A stretch of 64,000 nucleotides of DNA from UBA2589 sp965223235. GTDB lineage: Bacteria > Gemmatimonadota > Gemmatimonadetes > Longimicrobiales > Gaopeijiaceae. Below are positions 42,863-52,498 of this stretch, in pieces. How positions within the stretch are numbered: position 1 is the first letter of the stretch; each line of letters opens with the position of its first letter. The notes under the pieces are model-generated. The model had not been told where the DNA came from and searched no databases. It saw only the letters and a list, made by a program, of their open reading frames with translations. The stretch lies in the NCBI GenBank assembly GCA_965223235.1, contig CBDCVV010000021.1, positions 620,001 through 684,000 of the forward strand. Reading direction: 5' to 3'. Position numbers and translations under genes: made by a program.

Positions 42863-43993
42863 TCAGCGGGGAAGTTCGACTGTGGCATCCCGTTCAAGCG
42901 CCTCCTTGGTCGCGAGCATTAGTCGTCCCGAGTCCCACACTCGCTGGATAGCCTCATCCCGGTCGTAAGGGAGTCCGTCGACGACCGTCCGCGCGGCCAA
43001 CTGGATGTTTCGAGCGTGCCCATGGTCACGTAAGCCGTTGACGTATCTCCGCTTACGCTCGACTTCCCGGACCGTCATGGTCCGATAGTCATCCATGGTG
43101 AGGAGACAGTCGCCCTTGTGAAGAGACAATCGCTCCATCACTCCCTCGAAGGTGTGTCCTTTTGCCGAAAAAGTGATCGCACCGATGGACCCCTCACCGA
43201 ACACGTATGTGACCGCGATGTTGCTATCACTCTGCTCGTGCCGAGCCGGGATCACCTTGATAGGGAAGGCGTTTGGTCCCACAAGGCTAAGGGTGAAGTC
43301 GGTCCAATGGCACAGATTGCCGAGCACTCTACCGCCCTCCTCGGGTCTGAAGTACCAGTGGTCCGGATCGATCTCATGCCCGGCCACGAACCAATTGATG
43401 ACCGCGGCGCCGGGTTGCCGATCCAAGTGTCGTTCAATGATTCGGCCGAAGCGACTCCCCGGGCGATTGTACCCGAGGAATACTGGTTGATCGCTCTCTA
43501 AGAGCGCGCTCTTGAGGCGCTCCAGCTGATCCCAGCTAACCGCATGGGGCTTCTCGATGTATACCGCCTTGCCCGCCCGCAGAGCCTGAATCGCGTACTC
43601 TGCGTGGGAAGCATGGTTTGACGCGATGAAGACGAGTAACACGTCCGGGTCTTCGATCACGTCCTCCGCACGATCCGACCGCTTCGGAACCTTGTAGGTC
43701 TGAGCCAACGACACCGCCCTGTGAAGATCGGTGTCCATGCACGCCCGGATGGAGCCCGGCCAGGCCCTGTTCAGGTAATACGCGATGTTGCTGAACGCAT
43801 AGTTGCCACATCCGATGAGGCCAAACACCTGTCGCTCGTGTAACCCTCCCCGCGGAGGCGGGATCGAGTCGAAGCGACGCTTCATGTGGTACTGCCCGCG
43901 AATCTTTACTAGGGTGCGCCGCAGACCGTACATCTGAACGTACCGCAACGTCTTGCGAATCTTGAACGCTGGAGACGCGGTCGTGTAGTCCAT
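42863..43993 (-). CDS. Gfo/Idh/MocA-family oxidoreductase
   Basis: A 376-residue protein from the ATG at 43993, which lies 2 bases after the stop of the upstream glycosyltransferase. A basic helical N-terminus (TLRYVQMYGLRRTLVKIRG) precedes the NAD fold FGLIGCGNYAFSNI. The AVYIEKPHAV motif holds the family Lys, and GGRVLGNLCHWTDFTL aligns with the substrate-binding region. It resembles the second half of the neighbouring fusion protein, so the two may act in one pathway such as sugar oxidation or isomerisation. Confidence 0.85.
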   Translation of the reverse strand: MDYTTASPAFKIRKTLRYVQMYGLRRTLVKIRGQYHMKRRFDSIPPPRGGLHERQVFGLIGCGNYAFSNIAYYLNRAWPGSIRACMDTDLHRAVSLAQTYKVPKRSDRAEDVIEDPDVLLVFIASNHASHAEYAIQALRAGKAVYIEKPHAVSWDQLERLKSALLESDQPVFLGYNRPGSRFGRIIERHLDRQPGAAVINWFVAGHEIDPDHWYFRPEEGGRVLGNLCHWTDFTLSLVGPNAFPIKVIPARHEQSDSNIAVTYVFGEGSIGAITFSAKGHTFEGVMERLSLHKGDCLLTMDDYRTMTVREVERKRRYVNGLRDHGHARNIQLAARTVVDGLPYDRDEAIQRVWDSGRLMLATKEALERDATVELPR

Positions 43994-43995
43994 GC

Positions 43996-45090
43996 TTAGA
44001 CCAGCTGGGGGGATTCGGTTGCCCACACTCGGAAGAGTCGAGCATAGGTCTGCGCCATCGTCTCGGCACCAAAGTTTTCGATTGCGTGCTGACGCGGAGC
44101 TGGGGTCGGGGCGCCCTTCAGTACACGCTCCAACGCCGATACAACCTGGCCAGCGTCTGTGACGTCGACAGCCTCACCGACACCGGTCGATCCCCGAAGC
44201 AACTCGGTGTGGGGGGCAATATTCGAGAGAATCAGCGGAAGCCCACACGCCATGGCCTCCATCGCTGCGAGTGGAAGCCCCTCATGGGTCGATGGCAGCG
44301 CGAACACGTCCGCGGCCCAGTACACGCTGCGGACGTCCTCCTGGAAACCGACTAACTGTACGGAGTCCTCGCGCGCGAGCTGCTCCGCCAATGGTCCTTG
44401 GCCGGCGATGACGAGGCGCACATTCTGGCGCCGTCTATCAAGCATCTGCACCGGCGCGGCCAGGAGATGGGGGCGCTTCCGGTTATCCAGAGTGCCGGCG
44501 AACACTACGACCTCCGCAGTCTCCGTGATTCCAAGCGCGCGCCGGGCCGTACTGCGCTCTTGGGGGGTAGGAGGGCGAAACCGTTCGAGATCGACCGCAT
44601 TGGAGATGACAACGGATTTCCCGCGGAGTGGGCGAGGCAAAGAGGTATGGACATGGTCAGATACGCTGACTACGTGCCTGGCCCTGCCTAGAATCGCGAG
44701 ATGGGCGATCCGCACCGCGCACGTCCGCATCGGACCACCGAATGGAGTGAAAGCAGGCTCCTGCTTGATCATCCCTCTCAAAGGGGCAGGGCATGCAACG
44801 GAGTTGAAAAGGTCCGCACGGAGACCACACGAGAGCACCACGTCGAACGACTCGGATCGGATGCGGTCGCGCAGCCACCGCAACCTCGAACGAAGCGAAC
44901 CGGGCGGGACACAGGTCAGTTCGATCCCGAGCCCCGACAGGACCTCGACCAACCCGGGATCAGAGCCACCGTCCAACGCGATCACGCAAGGGTGAACCTC
45001 GCTTCGGGGCAGGTGCGCCAAGACCGCCATCATGTTGGTGTTCGGCCCTGTCCGGACCACCCGAGACACCAGGAACGCGACACGCTTCAT
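43996..45090 (-). CDS. Family 4 glycosyltransferase
   Basis: A GT-B enzyme of 364 residues from the ATG at 45090 (MKRVAFLVS), which overlaps the ligase stop by 4 bases. It has the N-terminal RTGPNTNMMAVLAHLP pattern and the C-terminal nucleotide-sugar site, VFALPSTHEGLPLAAMEAMACGLPLI. ALPSTHEGLPLAAMEA is the EX7E-type motif. It probably adds one sugar to a lipid-linked repeat unit. Donor and linkage are unknown. Confidence 0.88.
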   Translation of the reverse strand: MKRVAFLVSRVVRTGPNTNMMAVLAHLPRSEVHPCVIALDGGSDPGLVEVLSGLGIELTCVPPGSLRSRLRWLRDRIRSESFDVVLSCGLRADLFNSVACPAPLRGMIKQEPAFTPFGGPMRTCAVRIAHLAILGRARHVVSVSDHVHTSLPRPLRGKSVVISNAVDLERFRPPTPQERSTARRALGITETAEVVVFAGTLDNRKRPHLLAAPVQMLDRRRQNVRLVIAGQGPLAEQLAREDSVQLVGFQEDVRSVYWAADVFALPSTHEGLPLAAMEAMACGLPLILSNIAPHTELLRGSTGVGEAVDVTDAGQVVSALERVLKGAPTPAPRQHAIENFGAETMAQTYARLFRVWATESPQLV

Positions 45091-46316
45091 GAGTAGCCCC
45101 GCAAGCGCTCCGCCCACCCGAGGCAGGCACCGAGGAAGAACATAAGCATGGCACCGTGTTGGGCAGCGTAGAGTAGCCCCTCAATCCAATTCGAGAGGGC
45201 GAACTGAAGGTAGAGTGCCACAGCAACGAAACCGACGTAGCGGTCTGTCTTCAGAGCGCGGTAGGCACCACTCGCCAAGACGAAATGCAGGAAAATGAAC
45301 GGCAGTATCCCGAACAACCCGACACCGGTCATGAGCTCAAGCCAATCGTTGTGTGCGAATATCGGACGACCGATCCCAGCTTCGAGGAAAACCACCGTCG
45401 ACCCGATGCCGTGTCCAATGAGGAAGTCGAGATCCAGCGGCAACCACTGGAAAACGAGGAGCGGATAGATCAAGTCGCGTTCCGAAAGGGCCCAGGCTTC
45501 GCCTTGGAGGAGCCCGATCCAGCGAGCGAAGATCCGATCAAACCCCAGCGCTGGGATGGCAATGGCACCCAGGACCGCGAAGAACAGGAGATCGAACTGC
45601 CATCGCCGGCCCGATGTCCTTGACGAATCGAGAAAGGGCTGGGCTAAGATCGGTACAAGAGCGACGATCAAGGCTCCTCGACGGAACGTCATTGCGACAG
45701 CCGCGATCGCAATCCCAAAGAAAGCGGATCGCACCCAATCCGTCTTGATCAGAAACAGGAGAGGGACCGCGTACGCGACGATATAGGCCTGGACAGCCTC
45801 CCCCGAGGCAGTACCCAACGGATTGACGCCCTGCGTTACGTAGTTGTTGGCAACGACCCCGCTGGCCAACGCCATACCCATCATCACGGCGATAGCGGCG
45901 ACGATCCCAACACCAACCATCTTGGCACCACGCGGCTTCAGATGACCGGCCGCGGCGAGTCGGTGTCCCACGATCAAAGCCGACAGGACGATCACGTTGC
46001 GGAAAACGAAGTTCCCGGTGTACTCCGTTGGCCCGAGTACTCCTCCGTGGTACGCCAAGGAAACTCCAATGGCCAGCAGGATCCAAAGGACAAGCCGTCC
46101 CATTTGGCGGCCTTCCCTTCCCACGCCGCGATTCGCCAGGGCGAAGGTCGAGAACGCGAACAACGCAGCCGCCGCTACCGCGATCCCTATGAAGCCGCCA
46201 ACCTGACCCGATGCCCGTACTGGCACATCCAGGGGCGTCCACAAGAAATAGGCCAACGCAAAGTTGGCAGTCATGAACGACCAAACGGCCCGGAGGGAGA
46301 ACGAGCGCGTCGTCAC
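45087..46316 (-). CDS. O-antigen ligase/polymerase family membrane protein (Wzy_C)
   Basis: A 409-residue polytopic protein, about 10-12 helices. The GTG at 46316 overlaps the methyltransferase stop (GTGA); a start at 46331 lies further inside that gene. The C-terminal loop AHNDWLELMTGVGLFGILPF matches the Wzy_C family (O-antigen polymerases and ligases). It joins lipid-linked repeat units into chains (Wzy) or moves chains to an acceptor (WaaL). The window does not distinguish the two; flippase and exporter genes nearby favour a Wzx/Wzy pathway. Confidence 0.83.
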   Translation of the reverse strand: MTTRSFSLRAVWSFMTANFALAYFLWTPLDVPVRASGQVGGFIGIAVAAAALFAFSTFALANRGVGREGRQMGRLVLWILLAIGVSLAYHGGVLGPTEYTGNFVFRNVIVLSALIVGHRLAAAGHLKPRGAKMVGVGIVAAIAVMMGMALASGVVANNYVTQGVNPLGTASGEAVQAYIVAYAVPLLFLIKTDWVRSAFFGIAIAAVAMTFRRGALIVALVPILAQPFLDSSRTSGRRWQFDLLFFAVLGAIAIPALGFDRIFARWIGLLQGEAWALSERDLIYPLLVFQWLPLDLDFLIGHGIGSTVVFLEAGIGRPIFAHNDWLELMTGVGLFGILPFIFLHFVLASGAYRALKTDRYVGFVAVALYLQFALSNWIEGLLYAAQHGAMLMFFLGACLGWAERLRGYS

Positions 46317-47044
46317 GTCCGACGGAACCACATCACCACGTTCTGAGCTCGGTTAGTCAGACCCAAACGATAGGCCAACGAGTCGGCGAATCGGTGGGCC
46401 GGGATCGGTAGATACGAGCGGCGGGCGGTGCCCGGGAGTTGCCCAAATCCTCTACTTCCTTCCAACCGGAACCCGACGGCTAGAAGGAGGTCGATGATCT
46501 CTCGGTTGTACGCCTCGGTCCAAGGCCACCGTTTGCCCGTTACTCGTGCCAGGCCGCATAGCAAGCTAGCTGCGTTTTGGTGGTTATTCACGATCAGTAA
46601 GCCACCAGGCCGGATCGTTCTCCCGAGAAACTCCGCCGCCAGTCTCCTCAAGGGTGGGTCGGCGTTCGGAAAGAAGCGGAACGAAGTCGCGATATCGTAT
46701 CGATCAGGTACAAGCTGAGGATTGCTGAGGACGTCCCCGAGCACGAGAGAACTACGGTTCACCCGTGAACGAGCCTGAGAGAGCATCTCGTCCGAGATGT
46801 CCACTCCCACCGCCACACTCGGGAGATCTTCCAGTGCGACAAGGATCCGGCCCGTTCCACACGCGAAGTCCAAGTAGGAGGTCGGCTCCGGTGCTCGCCC
46901 CACAACCTCCTTCTGTACAAGCTTCCGAAGAAGCCTTCGCTCACGCGCCCACAGGTAGCGTAAGAACCGGCTCTCGTTGAACTCCTGGTCGTAGGCCAAC
47001 CCCTTTCCGGGAGCGGTATGGGACGAACTGTAGTCGGTCGTCAC
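46313..47044 (-). CDS. Class I SAM-dependent methyltransferase
   Basis: A 243-residue protein from a GTG at 47044 that overlaps the upstream kinase stop (GTGA); a longer in-frame ORF begins inside that gene. It carries the SAM-binding motif LDFACGTGRILVAL, motif II acidic residues in VGVDISDEML, and RPGGLLIVNNHQN. It probably methylates a sugar or lipid intermediate in this cluster. The substrate is not predictable. Confidence 0.83.
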   Translation of the reverse strand: MTTDYSSSHTAPGKGLAYDQEFNESRFLRYLWARERRLLRKLVQKEVVGRAPEPTSYLDFACGTGRILVALEDLPSVAVGVDISDEMLSQARSRVNRSSLVLGDVLSNPQLVPDRYDIATSFRFFPNADPPLRRLAAEFLGRTIRPGGLLIVNNHQNAASLLCGLARVTGKRWPWTEAYNREIIDLLLAVGFRLEGSRGFGQLPGTARRSYLPIPAHRFADSLAYRLGLTNRAQNVVMWFRRT

Positions 47045-47772
47045 GTCGTAGTGCTTCCCTGAGCTTTCATAATGCGCGCCAACCCTGCCCGCCGGATATA
47101 CCATCGATAGAGCCGGCGCCAAACTGGACTTCCCGGCACCGAGCGCCAGGTAGAGAGGACCTGTCCGACACCTGATCCCCACGTAGAAACCGCGTGGGGG
47201 CTAGGAAACCGACCCGTACGATAACCCTCTTCGAGGGCAAGTAGACAGCCGTGCGAACGTTGTGTAGATACCCGACGCCTAACCAGCAAGCAGGACAGGT
47301 AAAAGTACAACAACCCCACGTCGAGCTGCTGCTCCGAAAGCACCCCTTTCTCGATGCCCGGAGCGGGATCCCAATCGAGGAACACGACTTGGCCTTCCCC
47401 ATCGACGCCAACGTTGAACGGGTCTGGATCACCATGAAACAGAGCGCGACGATCCGTCGGAGTGGCATCCCAAGTACTCGCGTGAATGGTCGCAAGCGCC
47501 TCGCCGATCCGTGTCAGGAGCGAGCGATCGGTAAGTTCTCTAGTCTCAAGTTCGCCGAGCGGTCGGTAGGACTGGATCCACTCCAACTCGAAGACACGGT
47601 CAAGCTCACAGGCCGTCTCCACCCTGGGAACACGAAAGCGGCCGCTCGTGGCCCCTACTTCCATCGCAGCGCGCATGCGGGCCAACTCAGAAGCGTATGC
47701 ATCGGGATCTGAGTGCCTCCGACTGACCCGCCCGCCGGGGCCCTTTTCCACGACACCGCGTCCTTTATGCAA
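47041..47772 (-). CDS. Small phosphotransferase (aminoglycoside-phosphotransferase-like fold)
   Basis: About 243 residues; the TTG at 47772 overlaps the flippase stop by 8 bases. The C-lobe has LFHGDPDPFNVGVD and QVVFLDWDPA, which align with the HGDxxxxN catalytic loop and the DxD/DW metal motif of APH-type kinases. The N-lobe is short and has no clear nucleotide-loop Gly pattern. It may phosphorylate a sugar or lipid-linked glycan (compare WaaP-type and other polysaccharide kinases); a pseudokinase is also possible. It sits between a flippase and a methyltransferase. Confidence 0.72.
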   Translation of the reverse strand: MHKGRGVVEKGPGGRVSRRHSDPDAYASELARMRAAMEVGATSGRFRVPRVETACELDRVFELEWIQSYRPLGELETRELTDRSLLTRIGEALATIHASTWDATPTDRRALFHGDPDPFNVGVDGEGQVVFLDWDPAPGIEKGVLSEQQLDVGLLYFYLSCLLVRRRVSTQRSHGCLLALEEGYRTGRFPSPHAVSTWGSGVGQVLSTWRSVPGSPVWRRLYRWYIRRAGLARIMKAQGSTTT

Positions 47773-49021
47773 CGGCCGCGCCCTCTGCGGCCCCCAGGGC
47801 CCGGAGCACTACCACCCCTCGACCTGCGAAGCCGACCTGCATCAGTAATAGTGCGACCGCTGCGCCTCCAAGGCCGAACAGGGGGACGGTCACGAGTCCG
47901 ATTGCCAATCCGGTGCCTCCGCCAACGATGGCGGCACTCGATTCTATTCGTGGGTGCCCTCCTCCTCGGATCACACCTCGGACAATCGCATTCACTCCCT
48001 CGAACACGACGACGAGCGCGAGCACCCCGATGAGTGACCGCTCGGCGGCCGGAATCGTGGGGAACAGAATCGCCATCAGAGAGGGACCAAATAAAACGGC
48101 ACAAAGAACGAACAGGGCGCCTGCAGCGCCGCCCGTCAGCATCGTACGGCGCGCCCTCCATCCTTCCCACTTCGAGCCACGGATTCTAGCAAGACTTGGC
48201 GTCAGAACCGCCGTAATCGCGTTCAGCACCGGACGAGGCAGACTAACCGCCGCGAACACCGCTCCGAAGATCGCCACATGCTCATCACCTCGAAAAAACA
48301 ATAGCCACCAAAGGATAAGCTGAGTCGCACCCGTGGTACTAAGTACTCCAAGGAGGATATGCTGCCCGAACCGCCACCACCGAGTTACCACGACCAGGTC
48401 CAGCCGGACGTGCGGTAAGCGCTCGACTTGGGGACGCGCAACGAGTACGCCAAGTAGCATACCTCCACCCAGCGCCATCAAGGACACGCTGGCGGCCAGG
48501 TCTCGAGATAACGCCGCCCACGAGAAGAGGGCGACCGCAGTGAGATTCGCGACCACCCCCAAGACGGCGAGCCTCCCCGTCTCGAGGCCGCCCAGAAGGG
48601 CGTGACGCCAAGTCTCTCGGTGGAGACACGCGAACAGCAGAAACGCCGACGCGGCGGCGAGCTGAGATGGGACAGCTAACGCATGCTCAAACGCAACTCC
48701 GAAAGCGCCCAGTCCACCAGCGATTGCCAGCAAGAGCAGCTGAGCAGGCCTGGTGGAGGCTCGTAGCAGGTCCAGCAGGAAGACCCGGTGGGACACGCTC
48801 GCCTCGCTGTACTCTACCACGAACGGTACTCCGATGGCTGCCCGCCACACGAGGACTGCTAGAGCCACACCGCCCCACACGAGGACGAGCCAACCGTACA
48901 CCGAGTTGTCGTACACTCGAGCCGCGATGACATGGAACACGAACGCGAGTACACTAGCCGCTCCCTGATCGAGCGTACCTAGGACGACGTCCCCTCGGAG
49001 TCTTGAGAACGAAGGCTTCAT
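47765..49021 (-). CDS. Polysaccharide flippase (Wzx-like, MATE/MOP superfamily)
   Basis: A 418-residue protein of about 12 helices from the ATG at 49021; the longer ORF start at 49186 lies in secA. It has the MOP layout (Arg-rich cytoplasmic N-terminus, repeated hydrophobic helices, charged loops such as RIRGSKWEGWRARR). It would flip undecaprenyl-linked repeat units across the inner membrane. It lies 37 bases after the secA stop and overlaps the kinase gene. Confidence 0.83.
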   Translation of the reverse strand: MKPSFSRLRGDVVLGTLDQGAASVLAFVFHVIAARVYDNSVYGWLVLVWGGVALAVLVWRAAIGVPFVVEYSEASVSHRVFLLDLLRASTRPAQLLLLAIAGGLGAFGVAFEHALAVPSQLAAASAFLLFACLHRETWRHALLGGLETGRLAVLGVVANLTAVALFSWAALSRDLAASVSLMALGGGMLLGVLVARPQVERLPHVRLDLVVVTRWWRFGQHILLGVLSTTGATQLILWWLLFFRGDEHVAIFGAVFAAVSLPRPVLNAITAVLTPSLARIRGSKWEGWRARRTMLTGGAAGALFVLCAVLFGPSLMAILFPTIPAAERSLIGVLALVVVFEGVNAIVRGVIRGGGHPRIESSAAIVGGGTGLAIGLVTVPLFGLGGAAVALLLMQVGFAGRGVVVLRALGAAEGAAVA

Positions 49022-49058
49022 GAGAATCGTGTAGAGCGGCGATCCGTGCTGACCCCTT

Positions 49059-52000
49059 CTACCCCCGCCCGTGACACTTCTTGTATTTCTTCCCCGAACC
49101 ACACGGGCAGGGCTCGTTTCGGCCCGGCTCCCTCTCAGCCGTGACGGGAGCCCGATCTCGAGCAGCTTCACCCCGATTCGTGGCAAGCCGCCTCGGGTCG
49201 GGTCCTGGCGTTTGACTCGCCCCTCCCGCTCGGGTCGACATCCCCAAGTCGTCGACCGACGGGCGGCCTTGAGTCCTGCGCCCGGCTTCCCTAACCGCCT
49301 CGTCTCGCACCCCCGTCTGCGGCTCCGCCGGCCCGGAATACCTCAACCGCTGCGCCGCCCGCTGCTGCCTCTCGGGCGGCGGCCCAACCTGGGCCCGGAA
49401 GAAGTAGCTCGATAGTGTCTTCCTCAGATCCGTCATGAGGTCCACGAACATCTCGTAGGCCTCTTTCTTGTACTCGACGAGCGGATCCTTCTGCCCCCAG
49501 CCGCGAAAGCCGATCGAGGCTTTTAAGTGGTCGAGGTCATAGAGATGATCCTTCCACTTCTCGTCGATCACCGAGAGCATGATGAAGCTCATGATCTGTT
49601 CCGCAGGATCACCGAGAGTCTCGATCTTGTGATGGAACGAGTCGCGTAGCCCGTTGGTGACCCACTGCTCTACCTCATGCCGCTCGATCTCGTGCTCCGA
49701 GTCGTTCTCCTCTGGCAGCTGGGGCACGATGAGGAAGAAGTCGAGCACGAGGCGGCGCCGAAGACCCGCTAGGTCCCAGCTCTCGGGATTCTCCTCTGGC
49801 GGCAGATACTCGTCGATCGTCTCACCGGCCGCCTGCTCGATCATCTCCCAGATCTCGCCCTTCAGGTCCTCGCCGCCCTCCAGGGCGAAGAGACGAAGGT
49901 CGTAGATGACCTCCCGCTGCTGGTTCATGACATCGTCGTAGTCGAGCAGCCGTTTGCGCGCCTCGAAGTTGTTGGTTTCGACCCTTTTCTGCGCCCGTTC
50001 GATCGACTTCGTGACGAGGCCGTGCGTGATGACCTCGCCCTCCTCCGCGCCCCACTTGTCCATGACGTTGGCGATGCGCTCGGACCCGAAGAGGCGCATG
50101 AGGTCGTCCTCGAGCGACAAGAAGAACTGTGACGCGCCTGGATCACCCTGTCGCCCGGCCCGCCCCCGCAACTGCCGATCAATCCGACGCGAGTCGTGTC
50201 GTTCCGACCCGATGATCTGAAGACCACCGTCCTCGAGAATATCCTCGTCCTGATTGAGCTTGAGCTTTTCCGCTCGAACAGGGTCGACTGGGAGGACCTC
50301 CTCGGCATCTACCCCGCGACTGCCAAGCCATCCGACCGTACGAGCTTCAGTCACCCCGTCGCCGAGTTTGATGTCCGTCCCACGGCCGGCCATGTTCGTC
50401 GCCACCGTGACCGCGCCCGGCCTCCCGGCGTCTCGGACTACCTCCGATTCGGACTTGTGGTGCTTCGCGTTCAACACCTGGTGTTTGATGCCACGGCGCT
50501 TGAGCATCCGTGAAAGCGTCTCGGACACGTCAACGTTCGTGGTTCCGACGAGGACCGGGAGCTCCAGTCGGTTGAGCCGCTCGACCTCATCCATGATCGC
50601 AACGTACTTCTCTCGCTTCGTACGGAAGATCAGATCCTCCCGATCATCGCGAGCGATCGGACGATTGGTCGGGATCACCAACACGTCGAGTCCGTAGATC
50701 TGATGGAACTCGGTCTCTTCGGTCTCCGCTGTCCCCGTCATCCCTGCGAGCTTGTCGTACATCCTGAAGTAATTCTGGATCGTGATCGTGGCGAGGGTCT
50801 GCGTCTCACCCCGAATCTCGACCCCTTCCTTGGCTTCCACCGCCTGGTGGAGACCGTCACTCCAGCGACGGCCGGCCATCTGGCGTCCTGTAAACTCATC
50901 TACGATGACGACCTGGCCGTCTTCGCCGAGGATGTACCGCTCGTCCTTATGGAAGAGCGTGTAGGCCTTCAGGAGCTGATGGATCACGTGAATCTTCTGG
51001 CTCTTGGCCGAGTACTCGGCTTCCAGCTCCTGTATGCGCTCGCGCTTCTCGTCGACCGAGAGGGTCTCGGAGTTCTCGACCTGACCCATCTCTTCGGATA
51101 AGTCCGGTGCTACGAAGGCATCGGGATCATTCGGCGCCAGCTCGTCGAGGCCACGGTCCGAGAGGTGGACATTGTGCCCTTTCTCGTCCATCGCGAAGAA
51201 GAGCATCTCATCGACCTCATGCAGCCGTTTCTCGCGCATGAAGTCCGCCTCGACCTTGTTGACCAACGTCTGAATCGACGGGTCATCCGAGAAGAGCTTC
51301 ATGAGTTTCCGATGGCGAGGAGCGCCCCGCTTCACCGCCAGGAGCTTCTCGCCCGCCTCGAACTCCTCTTCGGCTTCGAGGTGCTTCTCCGCGTCACTCA
51401 CCAACTCGTTCGTGAGGCGCATCTGCTTCTTGTAGAGCGACGCGACCAACGGATTGAACTGCTTGAACGGAGTCGAAGTATCGCGACCCACGGGTCCGGA
51501 AATGATCAGCGGCGTTCGGGCCTCATCGATGAGAATCGAATCGATCTCGTCGATGATCGCGTACGCGTACTCGCGCTGCACCTTCTGCTCAAGCCGGTGC
51601 ACCATGTTGTCGCGTAAGTAGTCGAACCCGAATTCGTTATTCGTCCCGTACGTGATATCCGCCCGATACGCCGCTCGGCGTTCCGGTGTCCCCGGGTCAT
51701 GCAGGTCGATTACGTCAACGGTGAGCCCCAGCCAATTGAAGACGTGACCCATCCATTCGGCATCACGTTGGGCCAGGTAGGAGTTGACGGTCACGAGGTG
51801 GGCGCCTCGGCCAGTCAGCGCGTTCAGGTAGAGCGGCATCGTCGCCACGAGGGTTTTCCCTTCCCCGGTAGCCATCTCGGCGACCTTCCCACGATGCAGC
51901 GAGATCCCACCGATGAGCTGGACGTCGTACGGGATCATGTCCCAGGTGAGCGGTTGACCGGTAACGGTCACCTCGGTTCCGACAAGCCGACGGCATGCGT

Positions 52001-52346
52001 CCTTCACGACGGCGAAGGCTTCTGGGAGGATGTCCTCGAGCGATTCCTCTAGCTCGGCAAGTAGCTTCGCTTCCAGTTCCCCGATCTCAAGCGACAGCCT
52101 TTCACGGTCCGAGCCATCCTCCGACTTCCGCTTCTCTTCCTTGAGATCGTCAATGTCGGCTTTCAGCGAGGCAGTCCGCTCGGTGAGGTAGGAGCGAAAC
52201 TCGTCGGTCTTCGCCTTCAGCTTCTCGTCGCTCAACGACGACAGGCCTTCATAGATCGAATTGATCTCGTCGACGAGTGGACGGAGCTTCTTCGCTTCAC
52301 GCTTGTGACGCGATCCGACGAAGGTCTTTAGAGCTGACTTGAGCAT
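49059..52346 (-). CDS. secA: Preprotein translocase ATPase SecA
   Basis: A 1095-residue SecA, longer than the 901 of E. coli. It has MATGEGKT (Walker A), DEIDSILIDEART, the helicase core ending GRAGRQGDPG, and a C-terminal zinc finger (CPCGSGKKYKKCH) that binds SecB and phospholipid. The extra length is mainly an acidic/charged region within the first 700 residues and an insertion between GRGTDIKLG and GGLQIIGSERH, which other phyla also carry. It drives Sec-dependent export of the envelope proteins seen here. The flippase gene starts just behind it. Confidence 0.97.
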   Translation of the reverse strand: MLKSALKTFVGSRHKREAKKLRPLVDEINSIYEGLSSLSDEKLKAKTDEFRSYLTERTASLKADIDDLKEEKRKSEDGSDRERLSLEIGELEAKLLAELEESLEDILPEAFAVVKDACRRLVGTEVTVTGQPLTWDMIPYDVQLIGGISLHRGKVAEMATGEGKTLVATMPLYLNALTGRGAHLVTVNSYLAQRDAEWMGHVFNWLGLTVDVIDLHDPGTPERRAAYRADITYGTNNEFGFDYLRDNMVHRLEQKVQREYAYAIIDEIDSILIDEARTPLIISGPVGRDTSTPFKQFNPLVASLYKKQMRLTNELVSDAEKHLEAEEEFEAGEKLLAVKRGAPRHRKLMKLFSDDPSIQTLVNKVEADFMREKRLHEVDEMLFFAMDEKGHNVHLSDRGLDELAPNDPDAFVAPDLSEEMGQVENSETLSVDEKRERIQELEAEYSAKSQKIHVIHQLLKAYTLFHKDERYILGEDGQVVIVDEFTGRQMAGRRWSDGLHQAVEAKEGVEIRGETQTLATITIQNYFRMYDKLAGMTGTAETEETEFHQIYGLDVLVIPTNRPIARDDREDLIFRTKREKYVAIMDEVERLNRLELPVLVGTTNVDVSETLSRMLKRRGIKHQVLNAKHHKSESEVVRDAGRPGAVTVATNMAGRGTDIKLGDGVTEARTVGWLGSRGVDAEEVLPVDPVRAEKLKLNQDEDILEDGGLQIIGSERHDSRRIDRQLRGRAGRQGDPGASQFFLSLEDDLMRLFGSERIANVMDKWGAEEGEVITHGLVTKSIERAQKRVETNNFEARKRLLDYDDVMNQQREVIYDLRLFALEGGEDLKGEIWEMIEQAAGETIDEYLPPEENPESWDLAGLRRRLVLDFFLIVPQLPEENDSEHEIERHEVEQWVTNGLRDSFHHKIETLGDPAEQIMSFIMLSVIDEKWKDHLYDLDHLKASIGFRGWGQKDPLVEYKKEAYEMFVDLMTDLRKTLSSYFFRAQVGPPPERQQRAAQRLRYSGPAEPQTGVRDEAVREAGRRTQGRPSVDDLGMSTRAGGASQTPGPDPRRLATNRGEAARDRAPVTAEREPGRNEPCPCGSGKKYKKCHGRG

Positions 52347-52498
52347 GTCGTTGTGCTCGCCCAGATGTGCACGGGCGGCAGATATGAGGGTCGCAGGGAA
52401 CGGGTTGGGTTACACCTATGGCCGATCAAAGATCTCCGAGACACGGCAGCCGTCGAGGGGGCGGACATCCTGGAGGGCAGCTGCTCGGGGGATACGCC

